Shown here: piece after piece, positions 25,500 through 37,439 of the stretch
How positions within the stretch are numbered: the stretch's first letter is position 1
Layout of the letters: each line of letters begins with the position of its first letter
Source of the DNA: Rhytidiadelphus loreus
Lineage: Eukaryota > Streptophyta > Bryopsida > Hypnales > Hylocomiaceae
Assembly: GCA_947034895.1 (NCBI GenBank)
Contig: OX344761.1
Span: forward strand, 83,779,839-83,843,838
Length of the DNA stretch: 64,000 nt
Direction of reading: 5' to 3'
The notes under the pieces: model-generated
What the model was told of the DNA's origin: nothing
The model's database searches: none
What the model saw: only the letters and a program-made list of their open reading frames with translations
Translations under genes and position numbers: made by a program

Positions 25500-27060
25500 T
25501 TCCCAAAGGATTTTTAGGATTTCAGGTAAGTTTTAAGATGTCAAACTTTACAATAATGTTTTTAAACCTTTTTTTTGAAGTCTAGGAATGTGTTAATTTT
25601 TAAGAATATAATTTTTATTTCATTTGGTGCTTGGGAGAAAAAATTATTCCCTACTAAGTACAAAATGCTTGATTCAATGCAATAGAAAAAAAAAATGAAA
25701 GAAATTGAGATTAATTATTAAATTGTTTTTTTTATAGAATACATTTATGTGTTTTTGGAAAGATTTGATTCATTCTAGTTGGATAACTAATGTGAAAGTT
25801 ATAGAGATTCTATTTTTGTGGACAATTAGGGCATCTTCATCAAAAAATAAATTATAGGATTTGTTCCAAAATTCAATTTTCACAATTTTTCAAAATTCAA
25901 ACATCCATAGGGTGTAGATCACTTGCTACAACAATTTGACCTTTAGAATTGAAATATTCTATTCCATTTTAGAACTATTGACAATATAATTTTTCATTCC
26001 ATCTTATAAATACTTCTACTTTAACAAAAAAAATTAAACCCTAAATGCCCAAGGTCTTTTTTGAGCTTCTAAGATTTTGCTCTAAATTGAACCAAAAAAA
26101 ACATTTTGATAAGCCATATCAATTTTTTATTTATTGTAACCATACAAATTTAATCTAGACATGTTAGAGATGACATAGGAAAAGAAAACACAACAATATC
26201 ACTTATGAATTGAAAGATTATAATGTTTGATCATGAGGTTGTCAACCTATGAAAATGATTTGAAGTCTTTCAATCCTCTTTTCAAATGTCAAATCTAAAA
26301 ATTTGGTCACCAAAAAAATATGAGGATAAAGGGCCTAATATGCATAACCCTAATCAATTTATGGTTTTTTATAATTTACTCAGTCCTCTACAATTTTTTT
26401 AAATGAATTTCTAATGTTATTTTTTCTCCAAGATCTAGTGTATTTGAGGATCATTTCCAAGAGACCTCAACACTACAAAAAGTTAGGATTGCAATGGACA
26501 CCCTTGCACAAAATCTTAAATAGAAAAATCATAATCAATCGTTTTCAAAATCAAATGTTTGATTCTAACTAGACTTCAAAAAGAATTTTTCAAAAATACA
26601 AACTATTAAAAATAGCATCTTGGTTAGGTTTTATTTAATTTCAAAGCATTGTTGACACCAAAATTTGGTGCCTAACTCGGTCATTTAGGGGTTAAGAATG
26701 AAAATTCTGAATTTATTTTTAGATTTTGAACTCAATTCTCCACCATAAAGATTTAAACTTCAAACTTTGTATTGCAAAATAGTCAAGTTAAGAAGATTCA
26801 AACTTTGAAAACCTAGTTACACAAGGTGAAAAAAAATAAAAAAAATTCTTGCACTTTGAATACTAATACCTTACAATTTATATAGTCAAAGTGCTTGAAT
26901 TTTTTTCTACACATTTTCATGAAAGTCTAATGTAAGATCCTACAATCGAAAATGAAGATTTTATTTTATTTTTATTTTTTAAATTAAAAAAAATTATAGC
27001 TCATTACAATAAAAAGTGTAGTTTTGAAGCATGTTTTTTTTAGGCAATTTAATGCCAAAT
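25500..27060 (+). mobile_element. Eroded TTAA-family transposon, copy 3, with nested insertion
   Basis: It starts after TTAA at 25496-25499 with TTCCCAAAGGA, a decayed form of the family end. Blocks equivalent to copies 1 and 2 follow in order (GGAATATAATTTTT-like near 25606, GAAAGATTTGATTCATT near 25759, CTCAATTCTCCAC near 26731, TAAGATCCTACAATC near 26931). A different TTAA element (26038-26691) interrupts it. The right end is lost near 27060. Confidence 0.6.
26038..26691 (+). mobile_element. Nested TTAA-flanked element inside copy 3
   Basis: The 654 bp insert is bounded by TTAA at 26034-26037 and 26692-26695. The left end reads ACCCTAAATGCCC and the right end CATTTAGGGG, imperfect inverted ends related to but distinct from CCCCTAAAGGACC. 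The uninterrupted copies 1 and 2 carry a single TTAA at this point (TTTTTTTAAGAATGATAAT), so the insertion site and its duplication are directly visible. No coding capacity. Confidence 0.65.
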
Positions 27061-28839
27061 TTCCTCAAAAGAAAAAGGTTAGCTTCAAGCCTTTGTAAGA
27101 AAAATGGGATAAATGACCCCAAAAATGCCAAAGTGGAATTATCTTGCCATGTTGATAGCACCACTAAAAATGAAGATTATGCCAAGCAAATGAAGATTCT
27201 AAAATTTAATGCACACTTGAAGCCTAATTATGGATCATTTTTATTATTGTTGTTGCCTAGTCATTCTTGTCCACATCTTCATTAAGCCTCGTACATCTCC
27301 ATTTATCAGTAAATGATGCTAGGATTCCTTTAATTGGAGTAGGTAAGTTGCCATGTTGCTAACATTGTTTTTTTTCTTTGTTGAACATTGTTTTTCTTCC
27401 GCTTGTCATTCTTGAAGGACCGACTTTGGAATAGGTTGGATGCCAACTTGAGAGGGGTGGTTGGCATGAAGGCACAACAAGTATACACAATCAAGAATTT
27501 CCCATATGAAGAATGTTTTTAGTAGTAGATTCACTCAACTGAGCAGTACCATTATGGTATCACAAGGTAGTAATTTTTTCTAGCTAACATTGTTTGGATG
27601 TAGTTCTTTTTACTCATGTAGTGATCATCTTTGCATGGTGTTTGAATTACTATTCACTTGTTTAGTTTCAAAATTGGCCCTTTTGTTTCCATCATCTATG
27701 CATGATTTTGGAATTTGCCTAGCCCTAGAACGCCATGGATGCCATTCTGAGGCGTCCGGATGACTTTCCTATGATCTAGAAAGCATCTAGAAGCGTTTTT
27801 TCATCCCTCCTTCCCTTGTTGACCTTTCATATTGGGTTATAAATAGTATGCAATTAAGTTTGTAGTCTTACTAGTGTTTGTCTTCATGTAAATGAGGAGT
27901 TATTAAAAAAAACGGATCACAAAATATGCTATTTTAGAGTATTTTGGAAAATTGTTGCTCCTTGCTCTAAATCTAAAATTTCTCCACAAAAATGATTTTT
28001 TTTGAATTTGAGCCCAACTAACAAAATGAAGGTCATAAACTCTAGTTTGTATTCCAATTTGAATTTTGAAAAAATTCCTAATATTGAATATTTTATTGCA
28101 ATTTGAACTTTGGTTGTATTTTCAATGTCTATTATTTTCTAATTATAGAATAATATGGAAATTGAGTTTACACCATGATGTTTATAATTGTAATATACAC
28201 ACAAGGTGAAATTTTCAGATTTTTTTGAAATAATTTTCTATTTGATATGATTTTTCTTCACTTTTTCTTCAAAAAATCTCAAAAAAATAAATTTTCCACA
28301 AAAGAAATTTATTTTTGTTGTTGTGAAGAAGACATGTAATTTCATCTCTAAAAAATAAATATAATTTTTTTCATACTTATCTAGTTGCAAAATGGCAACA
28401 AACTGAGTGATGGGCAGTGAGGCTTCAAATCAGTGGTCATGGGTTCGTCATTTAGGGGCTAGACAACATTTTTTGTCAATGAAGACTTTCAATGAAACCC
28501 AATTGCACTTTTTTCTCTTATTGTTGTAGCCTCCTAACTACTTTGAAAAATATAATCATTGCCGATGCTTCGACAAAATTTGGAAATCATTGCCTATTTT
28601 CATTCCCTACAATAACATGTTAATGCCAATTGTTTCTTCATAATTAGGAAAAATATAGCCACCAGGCTTCAAAATTGCTTACAAAATAGCCACCTTCAGT
28701 TCCATCCAAAGTAATGAAAGAAAGAGCTAGAGAATTGCTTACAAAATAGCCACCTTCAGTTCCATCCAAAGTAATGAAGGAGCTAGAGAACTCAAAACCT
28801 TGTTCGCAAAAAGGCCATAGAGCCATTTGTTCCAAAACA
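27061..28839. other. AT-rich intergenic DNA
   Basis: No gene recognised. The ORF at 27031-27285 spans the edge of an eroded transposon and has no family match. GTCATTTAGGGG near 28446 resembles a TTAA-element end but cannot be paired. Confidence 0.45.
28673..28790. repeat. 60 bp tandem duplication
   Basis: AATTGCTTACAAAATAGCC starts at 28673 and again at 28733. The units are almost identical apart from a 4-base loss (GAAAGAAAGAGC against GAAGGAGC), so the duplication is young. Confidence 0.85.
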
Positions 28840-28900
28840 AAACAAAAAATCCATGTTTTGAAGTGTTTTTTGGTGAAACATAGTCATTAACCTTTAGGGG
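28840..28900 (+). mobile_element. Right-end fragment of a TTAA-family transposon
   Basis: TTTTGAAGTGTTTTTTGG through CCTTTAGGGG, followed by TTAA at 28901-28904, matches the last ~60 bases of copies 1 and 2. The rest of this copy was not found, so it is a solo end or its body has diverged. Confidence 0.55.
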
Positions 28901-28904
28901 TTAA

Positions 28905-30114
28905 TTATAATAGTCAAATGTTATTCCTTAAGTAGGTAACATTCTACATTAAACAATTTAACATGGTTACTTTACATTGTAAGAAGATTAGAAGGTGACA
29001 AAAATATGAAGTGGATGGCCATTTTTTGATACAATTGGATTTAGACCTACTTATAGACCAGATTCACTTGCAAAAATCACCCAACACCAAGTGCAAACAT
29101 ATCTTTAATCACATCCCCACATACTTCCAATATGTTATATACATTTCATACTTTCCAATCATGGTGTGATTGGTTTATGGATGATCCTACTGTCAATTAC
29201 ATATTGTCAATTACATAAATGGTTATTCACATGAATTTTGGAAGTGTACAGTATGTCTCTCTATTATTGAGCCAAAGTACTGTACTTCCTGATAATTCCA
29301 CTTCAACGATACTTCTTCTCTACTTGCAAAGAACCAACACATTCTTTCTTCATCCAAATTCCAAACAGATTTTGAGTAATTGCAATAAATGCCGATAATG
29401 GGTCCTCACGACACTAAATGTTCCATGATACAAGTGTCAAAAGACGGTTCATCTGCAACTGTTTCCAAAATCGATTCCAGTAAAGTACACCTGCACAAGT
29501 AACACTATCACGTAGTAATTTTGTACACAAATAATAAGTGTAACACCCTGCATCTGAACATCCACAATCAAATTCAAAAGCTCCAGCTTGTTCAACGTAC
29601 TCGCAACTTCACCTGCAAGCAAATGTACTCCTAGTCAGTCCTCTCTCAAACACCGAATCATTATTAATCGGGAATTAGCTAGCAAAGTGTATGTGATGGA
29701 TTTTATATAAAGTCTATTGTGATGATAACATTAAACCTTGCTAGCTATTGTGATGATATCATGTAATTGCTTCACATAAAATAGGGATCCCACTACTGAC
29801 GTGCCAGTAGCCGCTTTAATCAAAATCCTTCTCCAAGAATCGTGGTGAGATATCACGGAAGGCATAGAGGAGAACATCCCTGAGTTCTAAAATGTTATCA
29901 TCACAATAGCTAGCAAAGTGCATGTGATGGATTAACAATTACAAGTCTTCTGTTCTAAGTCGCTTTTACGTTGATGAATTCCATCAACAGTTTCATGACA
30001 ATTGACATACATTCTACAACTAAGGCTTACCCTTCATTAGCATGTTCACATCTGAGACCCAGGACCACTTGTTTGAAGCATCCAAGCCACAACGCCATGT
30101 TCAGTTGCAGCCCG
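28905..30114. other. Intergenic DNA downstream of the RBM42-like gene
   Basis: AT-rich, and probably includes the 3' UTR of the RBM42-like gene near 30000-30114. A 20 bp perfect inverted repeat, starting TTGCTAGCTATTG at 29738-29757 with its complement at 29897-29916, lies beside a further direct copy of the CTAGCAAAGTG block near 29678. Confidence 0.45.
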
Positions 30115-33100
30115 CTAGTTATGCAGGATGTTCTTCTTGTTTGACTTGTGCCGCTTATTATGCTGAAAATCCAGAACAGACGGACAAACAATAAGAATAA
30201 GAGAACAGTGAGAAAAAATTACAAGCGTTTCTAGGTTCCAGATCTTGAGCAACTGACACCCTTTCAAGAAACACAAAATAATTCTATGTGATCCCAAAGT
30301 TTCAAGAGCAGCACACCGATTTCAAAGGCTACTATATCAAGCTACACCAGTATCCAAACTCGTAAGGAAGAACAACCCTTTCAGATCATACCTTAGAATT
30401 TGTAAATGCTTCTGCATCTGTTCGCTCTTTCCAAGTGCTCTTTCGTAGCTTGATTGGCCTGTTTCCAACATATTTGCCTGCAAAAGTAACGATCCTTCAA
30501 GCAATGAGATTCCAGTAGAACTTCTGCTCAATTGCAAAACTACACTTCTATGACAAAAAAGAATAAAATGAATATCTGCAGTACTAGCAGCGGTTAAAAG
30601 AAGTTGACGAAGGCTATTGCAAAGGTTTTCGAAAAAGCTACGCACAACTCTACCAAGAAAATCCAGCGAAAAAGAGATTATGAATACGAGAAAAGCAAGT
30701 GACCTTGGCATAAGAAGGAATATATCTGACATCCTCTAGACCACCCGACTACATATACACAGATGGCAAAGAAAGTACTGGAAACTACTTCACTTACCGT
30801 TCATTTCTTTGTAGGCTAAAGCGAGATCAGAAGGATTTGAAAAACTGACAAAGCCATAACCCTTTGTCTTTCCTGTGCGTTTATCTCTTACAACCTAAAA
30901 AAACATCCTCCATGTTAGAATATTATTCTGATCGCAAGAGCAAAAATTTATTCCAAAAAATAAATACGTATAAAACATACTACTGTAAAGCAAAGATCCT
31001 TCCTTTCTAAGCATCAGAAAGTGCAAAACCTCCAAAACTTCCCAATTTCGGACGCTTAACTCATCATATAGTCAAAAGTGGCCGATTCCATAACTACAGA
31101 AGTTGAAAATATGTCATTTAGGAAGCTTCAAGGAAAATAAAATAATGAATCAACTCTACATTAATAAATGATAGAAATATGTTTTGAAAGTTACTGTAAT
31201 CGACTACTACTAGAAGAAAAATGATTTTCAATTCTTAGCGAAAGATTTAAGGGTTAAGGGCATTAATTGGAGTTCGACTTTCTCTGGAATGAAGCTGAAC
31301 GAAAAATACTCACTCGAGCCATGTTGAAAGTGACAAAGCGTGTGAAGGCCTTTGTCAGAACCTCATCATTCACTTCATTACCCAAGTCACCACAGAAAAG
31401 GCGATGATCATCTGCACATCCAACAAATAAGTTGAATAACAAGGATCCTTCAATCCTGTAGCATATAAACTGTCTGCCACGCTCGTCAGGAATCAAAGTG
31501 AGCCCTGTTTAGACTGACGTTCCTCCAACCGTAGATTTCACTAGATACAAATTTAGGGACCCCAAAAAAACCCTTCATGCGAAACATAACAGTAGTTCTA
31601 GATATGGAATCAGGACACCAATAAATGCACCTCACGTGAAGGGCTCCAAAGTAATAACTAGTCAGAGAAATGCGAACGTACTCTCAGGCCATTCAGAAAG
31701 AGTAGAATCTTCCCAGGTCTGTCCAGCAGCTTTTCGAGGGACCGCTCTTTTCTTCGTCTCTGATTTTTGTTCACCCTCGCCACTAGCCAACGCAGCCTTC
31801 ACACTTTCAAGAGCCTCCGGTGTAATGGTTTGTGCATCTCTTTGAAAAAGTTGTTGAGCCTAATACCAGAAAACCTCAAGAGTCAATTAACAATCCCAGT
31901 GCAAAGGCTAGAAGGACAAGGTCCGAGAGATGCCCCCTCTTTAACTGACCTCCAGACTGTAAAACTGCCCCGCAAAACTGACATCAATCTTTTGCTTGTC
32001 TCCCTTTCATCAGAGGAGAATCTCCCTTGGGAGAACAGGATTAGTATAGAGGACCCATCATGCAAACCCAGCGGTACATAGGGTATGGACGGCAACAAAG
32101 TCCTCTTTGAAATATAGAGTGCCCTGGGGTATTCATAAAAAACAATTCTGAATGAGATCAATCCCATGGGACCCTTTTCTTTGTTAAAATCGTATTAATC
32201 CCTAAGCGAGACAGCCTAGGAACCATTCCCGCCTTAACACAAACCTTCATGTCGCTCCATAGGATCGGGATTCATGAGAGTGTTCAAAAAGCACCCTGCA
32301 GCCTGGATAGGGTGCCCTCGAAGCATAGGGTACTAGATTTCCTTCCCAGGTCCTTCAAAATACAAACTAGCCTCTCCATGGATATTTAGGCACACTTTAT
32401 AGAACACATAAAGGGCTCTCAGAATACACGAGCACTATAAGACTAGCTTCACCTTCCAAATCAAACGCAAGTAGCAAACAGAAAAATTGTTGAGAACTGA
32501 CCTGTTGCTGTTGAGGAAGAGGAGCGGCAGCAGTCGTGGCAGGTTGCTGATATATCGGCGTATATTGATACTGAGCTGAAGAGACAACCGTTTGAGTGTG
32601 AGTCTGAGGCTGTGCTTGATAAGTATTCTGTGAAGCTGGACTATACTGCTGCGCAGGTGCTTGATACTGTTGCTGCTGGAGATGGAAAGGAACCGGGAAA
32701 TTATAAGAACTTGATGCTGGAGGAGGAGGGGCGGGGGGTCGAGCATATGCAGTTGTGGTCTGGTATGAATACTGCGACCCTGAGGTCGGGGGTGGAGGAG
32801 GTAATGTGGGCGTAACAAGACGGGGTGGGGGCGGTGGAGGCGCAGGAAAAGCAGCTGTAGGGGTGGTCCCGGGGGCTGTCAATGCAGAAGCCTACAAATC
32901 ATCACGCAATGAAATAAGAAACTGGTCTATTTCCACCATTTGCCTTAACTTTTCACAACCTTTGAAATTCTCTGAAATACTGTTACACCTCTCCACTATC
33001 ATACTCTGTTATATAACTGATGTTATTGATATTATGTTCCTATAACTAGACATTTGATTACGTGACAACTTCATGTTAGGATTTCCAAATTTGCCATATC

Positions 33101-33829
33101 ACAGAAGTGAGATTGTAAAGGGTCAGTAGTGAAAATGAAAGAAGGGAAAAAAACGAAACCCTAAATATTGTCTGGACAATTATCAAGAGGACTTAACTGC
33201 TTACTCAAGCAAGGAAAACCAGCAACAATAAATTCAAGTCAATAAAGAGTCAGCACTGAAAGACTTCATTGAGGAATGGATCTCATTCCACAAAGTCTGC
33301 ACCCACTATTGGTAGATTTCCGCCGCTGAGTTAACCTTTCACAAGCTCATAACACTTGCTGAAATCACGTATCTGTTGTGACAAATAAAGCAAGGGAAAA
33401 ACGCGAAGCCCTAGAAATTGTCTGTTCACGATTTATATTGTGTGCCGCTCGCTGTCAATCCATCAAATCTACACACCATCGCAATCTAATACGACATTGG
33501 TTGATTTCCATCATGTCACAACCCTGTGAAGTTCATAATTCTTTTCTGAAATAACATATACTGTTGTAAACAAGTGAAACAAGGAAAAACACGAAACCCT
33601 ACAAATTTTCTGGTAAGAGTTTACAATTTCTTTTTGCAAGCCGTGGATTGAGCGCGAGACTTACAGGGGGTAGGGGCGGCGGGGGAGGTAAATGGCCAGC
33701 TCGTGCGACGACCGCGTGGGGAGGCGGAGGTGGTGGAGGTGGAAGCAATTGTGCCGTCGTCGTCGTGTCGGATCCAAGTTCCTTCATCTCCTGCTCGAAC
33801 CGCTCGAGCTCACTCATCAAATTCGCCAT
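30115..33829 (-). CDS. RBM42-like RNA-recognition-motif protein
   Basis: RNA-binding protein, nuclear and probably spliceosome-associated by family. Seven exons on the minus strand: 33829-33665, 32891-32502, 31859-31682, 31411-31314, 30894-30798, 30477-30392 and 30162-30115; 353 residues, every junction in frame. The start is the ATG at 33829 (MANLMSELERFEQEM), since the codon further upstream in this frame is GTG. Residues 25-130 are proline-rich (runs of 5-8 prolines) and 130-185 Gln/Tyr-rich, likely disordered. WEDSTLSEWPENDHRLF leads into one RRM (about 248-325) with RNP2 LFCGDL (249-254) and RNP1 KGYGFVSF (288-295), then KYVGNRPIKLRKSTWKERTD, the RBM42 signature. The tiny last exon ends KKNILHN, like the basic tails of plant homologues. 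Intron 1 contains repeats. Confidence 0.9.
32892..33616. repeat. Repeated modules in RBM42-like intron 1
   Basis: Three diverged modules (about 32893-33182, 33292-33437 and 33468-33616) each run ATTTCC-CC, a TCACAA-CT-TGAA block, CTGAAAT-A, CTGTT, then AAGG-AAAAACG-GAAACCCTA and AAATTTTCTGG or AAATTGTCTG. The third ends 49 bases from exon 1. Confidence 0.6.
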
Positions 33830-34489
33830 TTCTGATGCAGCAACGCGAAGAAGGCAAAAATTCACGAAAAATTACACCCAAAATACCAGACAGCGAATCG
33901 CTCGATCGTTCTAGAAATGTGTGACTTGCTCTGGATTTAGCTAGCGAAGGATTTCTCGACAAACACAGCAAGACGGACAACGTTCTGTTCGACACCGACA
34001 ATCAATGGAGTGGACAAAACGATGCCGGAGCCAAACCCTAATATTTCCAGGCCAAAGTCTCCAAGACGACAACGCTCCCTGTGGTTCCCACGGTTCCCAT
34101 AGTTCCCTTCAATGTCAGAATGCAAGTTTTTTGCATCGGGAAGTAGATGTGCACAAGTTAGAGCATCCTCAGTGATGGCCTCTACTTAGCCCTTCAAATT
34201 CAAGGGACTCACCTTCTCTATATATGCCCAGTATATAGTTAGTGGACCAATTACAAATTATCTTATTTAAAATGTACCATAAGTTTCCATCACATGTTAT
34301 TATAAAATACAAAAATTCATCAAAACTTAGTCTTAGAAGGTAATTTGGAGGGCTTTGCACACTCACCAAATGTAACATGTGAATTTGAAGGTCATTTTAA
34401 AAGAAGCTACACTCAAATTGTTCTTGTTAAAATTGTTGAGTGTCATGTTGTTTAAAATATTGAACTAAGGATGGTCTTATTTACTCTAC
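33830..34489. promoter_or_regulatory. Upstream region of the RBM42-like gene
   Basis: Mixed composition with CpGs to about 34140, consistent with the 5' UTR and core promoter of the minus-strand RBM42-like gene, then AT-rich. No specific element is identifiable. Confidence 0.4.
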
Positions 34490-34492
34490 TTA

Positions 34493-34964
34493 GGGCCACT
34501 TAACACTATGGTCGTCCAAGTTGTGGCATTGAGTGGCCATACTTTGTTGAGAGTCCAAAGAAATGAGCAATAAATAGGCAATAAATAATAAGAATTGAAA
34601 CCTTCGGCTGGCCATAGTGTAAAGCCTTGGCAATGAATTCCCATGGCTTCTCAACTTGGATGGCTATAGTGTGAAGCCTCCAAAGGCCAAGCCCAAAGTC
34701 CAAACTTTTAGTAATGAACTCCCACCTACCAATCTCATAGTTGAGATCTAGTCATAAGTTGATGACCTCTCGACCATAGTTTCAATATTCATTTCTAGCC
34801 AACCCAAACTTCCTTTGAGAGTCCATTGTCATGTAGGTAGTTGGAGGGCTTTGGACTTATGCCTTTTAGTGTGAAGGGTTGAGAGGCCAAACTTTTGGTT
34901 TCTTGAAATTTGATTGGTAGAAACCCATGGACTCTTGACCTTCGGCCATAGTGTGAAGTGGCCC
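34493..34964. mobile_element. PIF/Harbinger (Tourist)-like MITE
   Basis: The 472 bp element is flanked by TTA at 34490-34492 and 34965-34967. Terminal inverted repeats are GGGCCACTTAACACTATGG on the left and GGGCCACTTCACACTATGG (complement) on the right, one mismatch in 19. A TTA duplication with GG-starting ends is the PIF/Harbinger pattern. Interior copies of GCCATAGTGT and TATAGTGTGAAGCC repeat the end motif. No transposase. Confidence 0.75.
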
Positions 34965-35604
34965 TTAGGGACAAGAAAAATAGATGATTCCACTAGAGGC
35001 ATGATGATTCATTTGTCTAAATGAAATGAAAGATTTTTTTTTAAAGAGGTATAGAAAAATGTAAGAAATGGTGATAGCAATTGAAATTATATTAGTCCAA
35101 CAAAGTATGTATTTTTTGTGAATTTTTTAATTGTGCTACCCAAATCATCAAAAAGAATGGCTAAATAATCCCAAACCAACAAAAAGTATATCCACCATAA
35201 TGATGTTATTCACCTAAAATGATCACAATATTGAGGCTTTAAAATAGTCATGTTTTTAGATGATTTTACACCACAATGCAAAAGTTCCTATTATGGTCAC
35301 TAATTGACTTCATCACTAACCTTCAAAATTTTTATTGTCACTCCTATTCTTATTGTTGTAGTCCTAATCTAAATTATTCCATAATGACAATTTTATGTTG
35401 CATGCATGATTGTACATGATAACGATTTTATTTTATTTTTGAAAGCTGGTAGCACAAATTGTAATAAATAGACATATCTAACAATACATTGGTGAATCAT
35501 ATACAATTTTTGCAGAAAATAGGTCTATGTTGCAATTATACAAGCTCAAAGCCATAATGGAGATGAATAAATATGTAATTGAAAAATTTGACAACTTGCT
35601 CTAA
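34965..35604. other. AT-rich intergenic spacer between two elements
   Basis: No gene or paired repeat seen. Confidence 0.5.
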
Positions 35605-35802
35605 CACTACAACAAAAGCAGTGTTTTATGACTGCAAAAAACAACTGCAGTCAGTCGTAAAATCAAAAAATATGACTGGCGCAGAAATCACTGTAGATGA
35701 CTCGGAATATGACTGCAGCAGTCGTTTAGAAGCAGTCGCTTCAGACATCAGTCATATTGGCAGTCATATAAGTTGAGGGATATAAATACCCATAATTAGC
35801 TA

Positions 35803-36531
35803 TAGGGTGATTGCAAGAAAGACCAAACGATTTTGGTAGCGTTTGGTCAAAAACTGCGTTTTTTCTGCCGAGTACTAGGAGTACTAGGAGTACTACAAAT
35901 GGAGCAATCTCAACCGTTGATCTGGAAAATCAACGGCCAATAATACTTTTGAGTACTTTATAATACTGAAACAATACTACTTAAAAAAAATGACAGTTTT
36001 CACAGAAAGTAGATAAAACTAAGTATAAATTAATAAAAATTAGAAAATCATGAATAAAAAAAAACTAAAAATTGTCCATTTATAAAGACTTGATAGTGAT
36101 TACATTTCACCAAAAACTAGAAGTTGGAACCATCACAAATGTTTGGAGTGCTATGCGCAAGGGACCCCTATTTGCATGCATGTTGAGGACAAAAAATTGT
36201 GTTTTTTTGAATGCCTTTTGGTGGGCACATGCTCATCTAGTGTGGGAATAGCCCACAAAAAATTCAAGTGAACATCATAATTTTTGGATGCTCCACAGTA
36301 CTAAAAACCCCTAAACTGCAAAGTGTGACAAATTAGCTAAATTGACATTTAATTATAAAATTATTTTTCAAAATTTATGAAAAATAATGAATCTCATGAT
36401 TTCTCAGTTAGCCATCTTCAATAAAAATTTCAAGTCGATCGGCTTCATTTTCCAAAAGTTATGATTGATGGCAACTTAGTCACTTCAATTTGTGACGCCA
36501 AATAGGACCGGTCTTTCTTGCAATCACCCTA
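35803..36531. mobile_element. TA-flanked MITE nested in the CACTA element
   Basis: The 729 bp element has a 22 bp perfect terminal inverted repeat starting TAGGGTGATTGCAAGAAAG, flanked by TA (35801-35802 and 36532-36533). The palindromic CTATAG at each boundary makes the exact ends ambiguous by a base or two. A TA duplication suggests a Tc1/mariner-driven element, though the ends do not match Stowaway. It separates the outer subterminal motifs of the CACTA element from the inner array. Confidence 0.75.
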
Positions 36532-36605
36532 TAGTATGCCAACAAGGCGTATATTTTGACTTTCTTTGACTTTTTATTGAGCTGCCCGGGTAAATGAAAA
36601 AATCC

Positions 36606-36890
36606 TACGTGGAATATGACTGCGTTCAGTCATATTTTTTGATGACGTGGAATATGACTGGTCAGTCATATTTTGTGGAATATGATTGCGTTGAGTCATA
36701 TTTTTTGATGACGTGGAATATGACTGCTCAGTCATATTTTGTGGAATATGATTGCGTTGAGTCATATTTTTTGATGACGTGGAATATGACTGTGGTCAGT
36801 CATATTTTGTAGAATATGACTGCGTTGAGTCATATTTTGCAGTCATGTGGAATATGACTACGGTGAGTCATATTTTGCAGTCATGTTGAG
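36606..36890. repeat. 66 bp palindrome-rich tandem array
   Basis: GATGACGTGGAATATGACTG recurs at 36641, 36707 and 36773. Each 66 bp unit contains two imperfect palindromes built from GGAATATGACTG and CAGTCATATTTT. Because 66 is divisible by three, it produces repetitive ORFs on both strands; these are not genes. It is the inner part of the left CACTA subterminal region. Confidence 0.8.
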
Positions 36891-37439
36891 AGCACCTAGT
36901 CATTTTTTGGAAATTATTATAATCATTTTGTGACTCCAAGTAGTCATTTTTTTATTGATATGTATTTTGAACTATGAATTGAACAAATCATACAACGGTT
37001 GTAGGATACCTAAACATACTTGCAATCATACATTAAAATGATTTAACAATTGAATAAAAAATTTCATGTAATTAAAAACAAATACATATGATTTTAAAGA
37101 TATACAAGAAACATTTATATTAGAGAGGGAATATATAAGAAGAAATGTGACTTCTTTCAATGACATTTATAATTTATTAGTCACAAATACAAAATATGTA
37201 TATCACAATGAATTATTTACACAAGTCAATAGAGACTATATTTCTTACAATAATATGAAGTGAGTTGCAAGTAGCCTCCAACAACTTTGTTCCAATTTTG
37301 TTGCTTGCATATACAATTAAAGAAATAGGAGGTTAATTTTTAATGAACATACAACAAAGCTCAATCTTCAAAAGTTTACAACAATAGAAAATATGTAATA
37401 CAAATTTAGGATAAGACAAAAAAACAATGGTGATGCAAG

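Noticed and set aside
33830..33865. Longer N-terminus for the RBM42-like protein from 33865
   Set aside because: The codon there is GTG; the first ATG in frame is at 33829.
36574..36812. Repeated ORFs on both strands
   Set aside because: They are produced by the 66 bp palindrome array.
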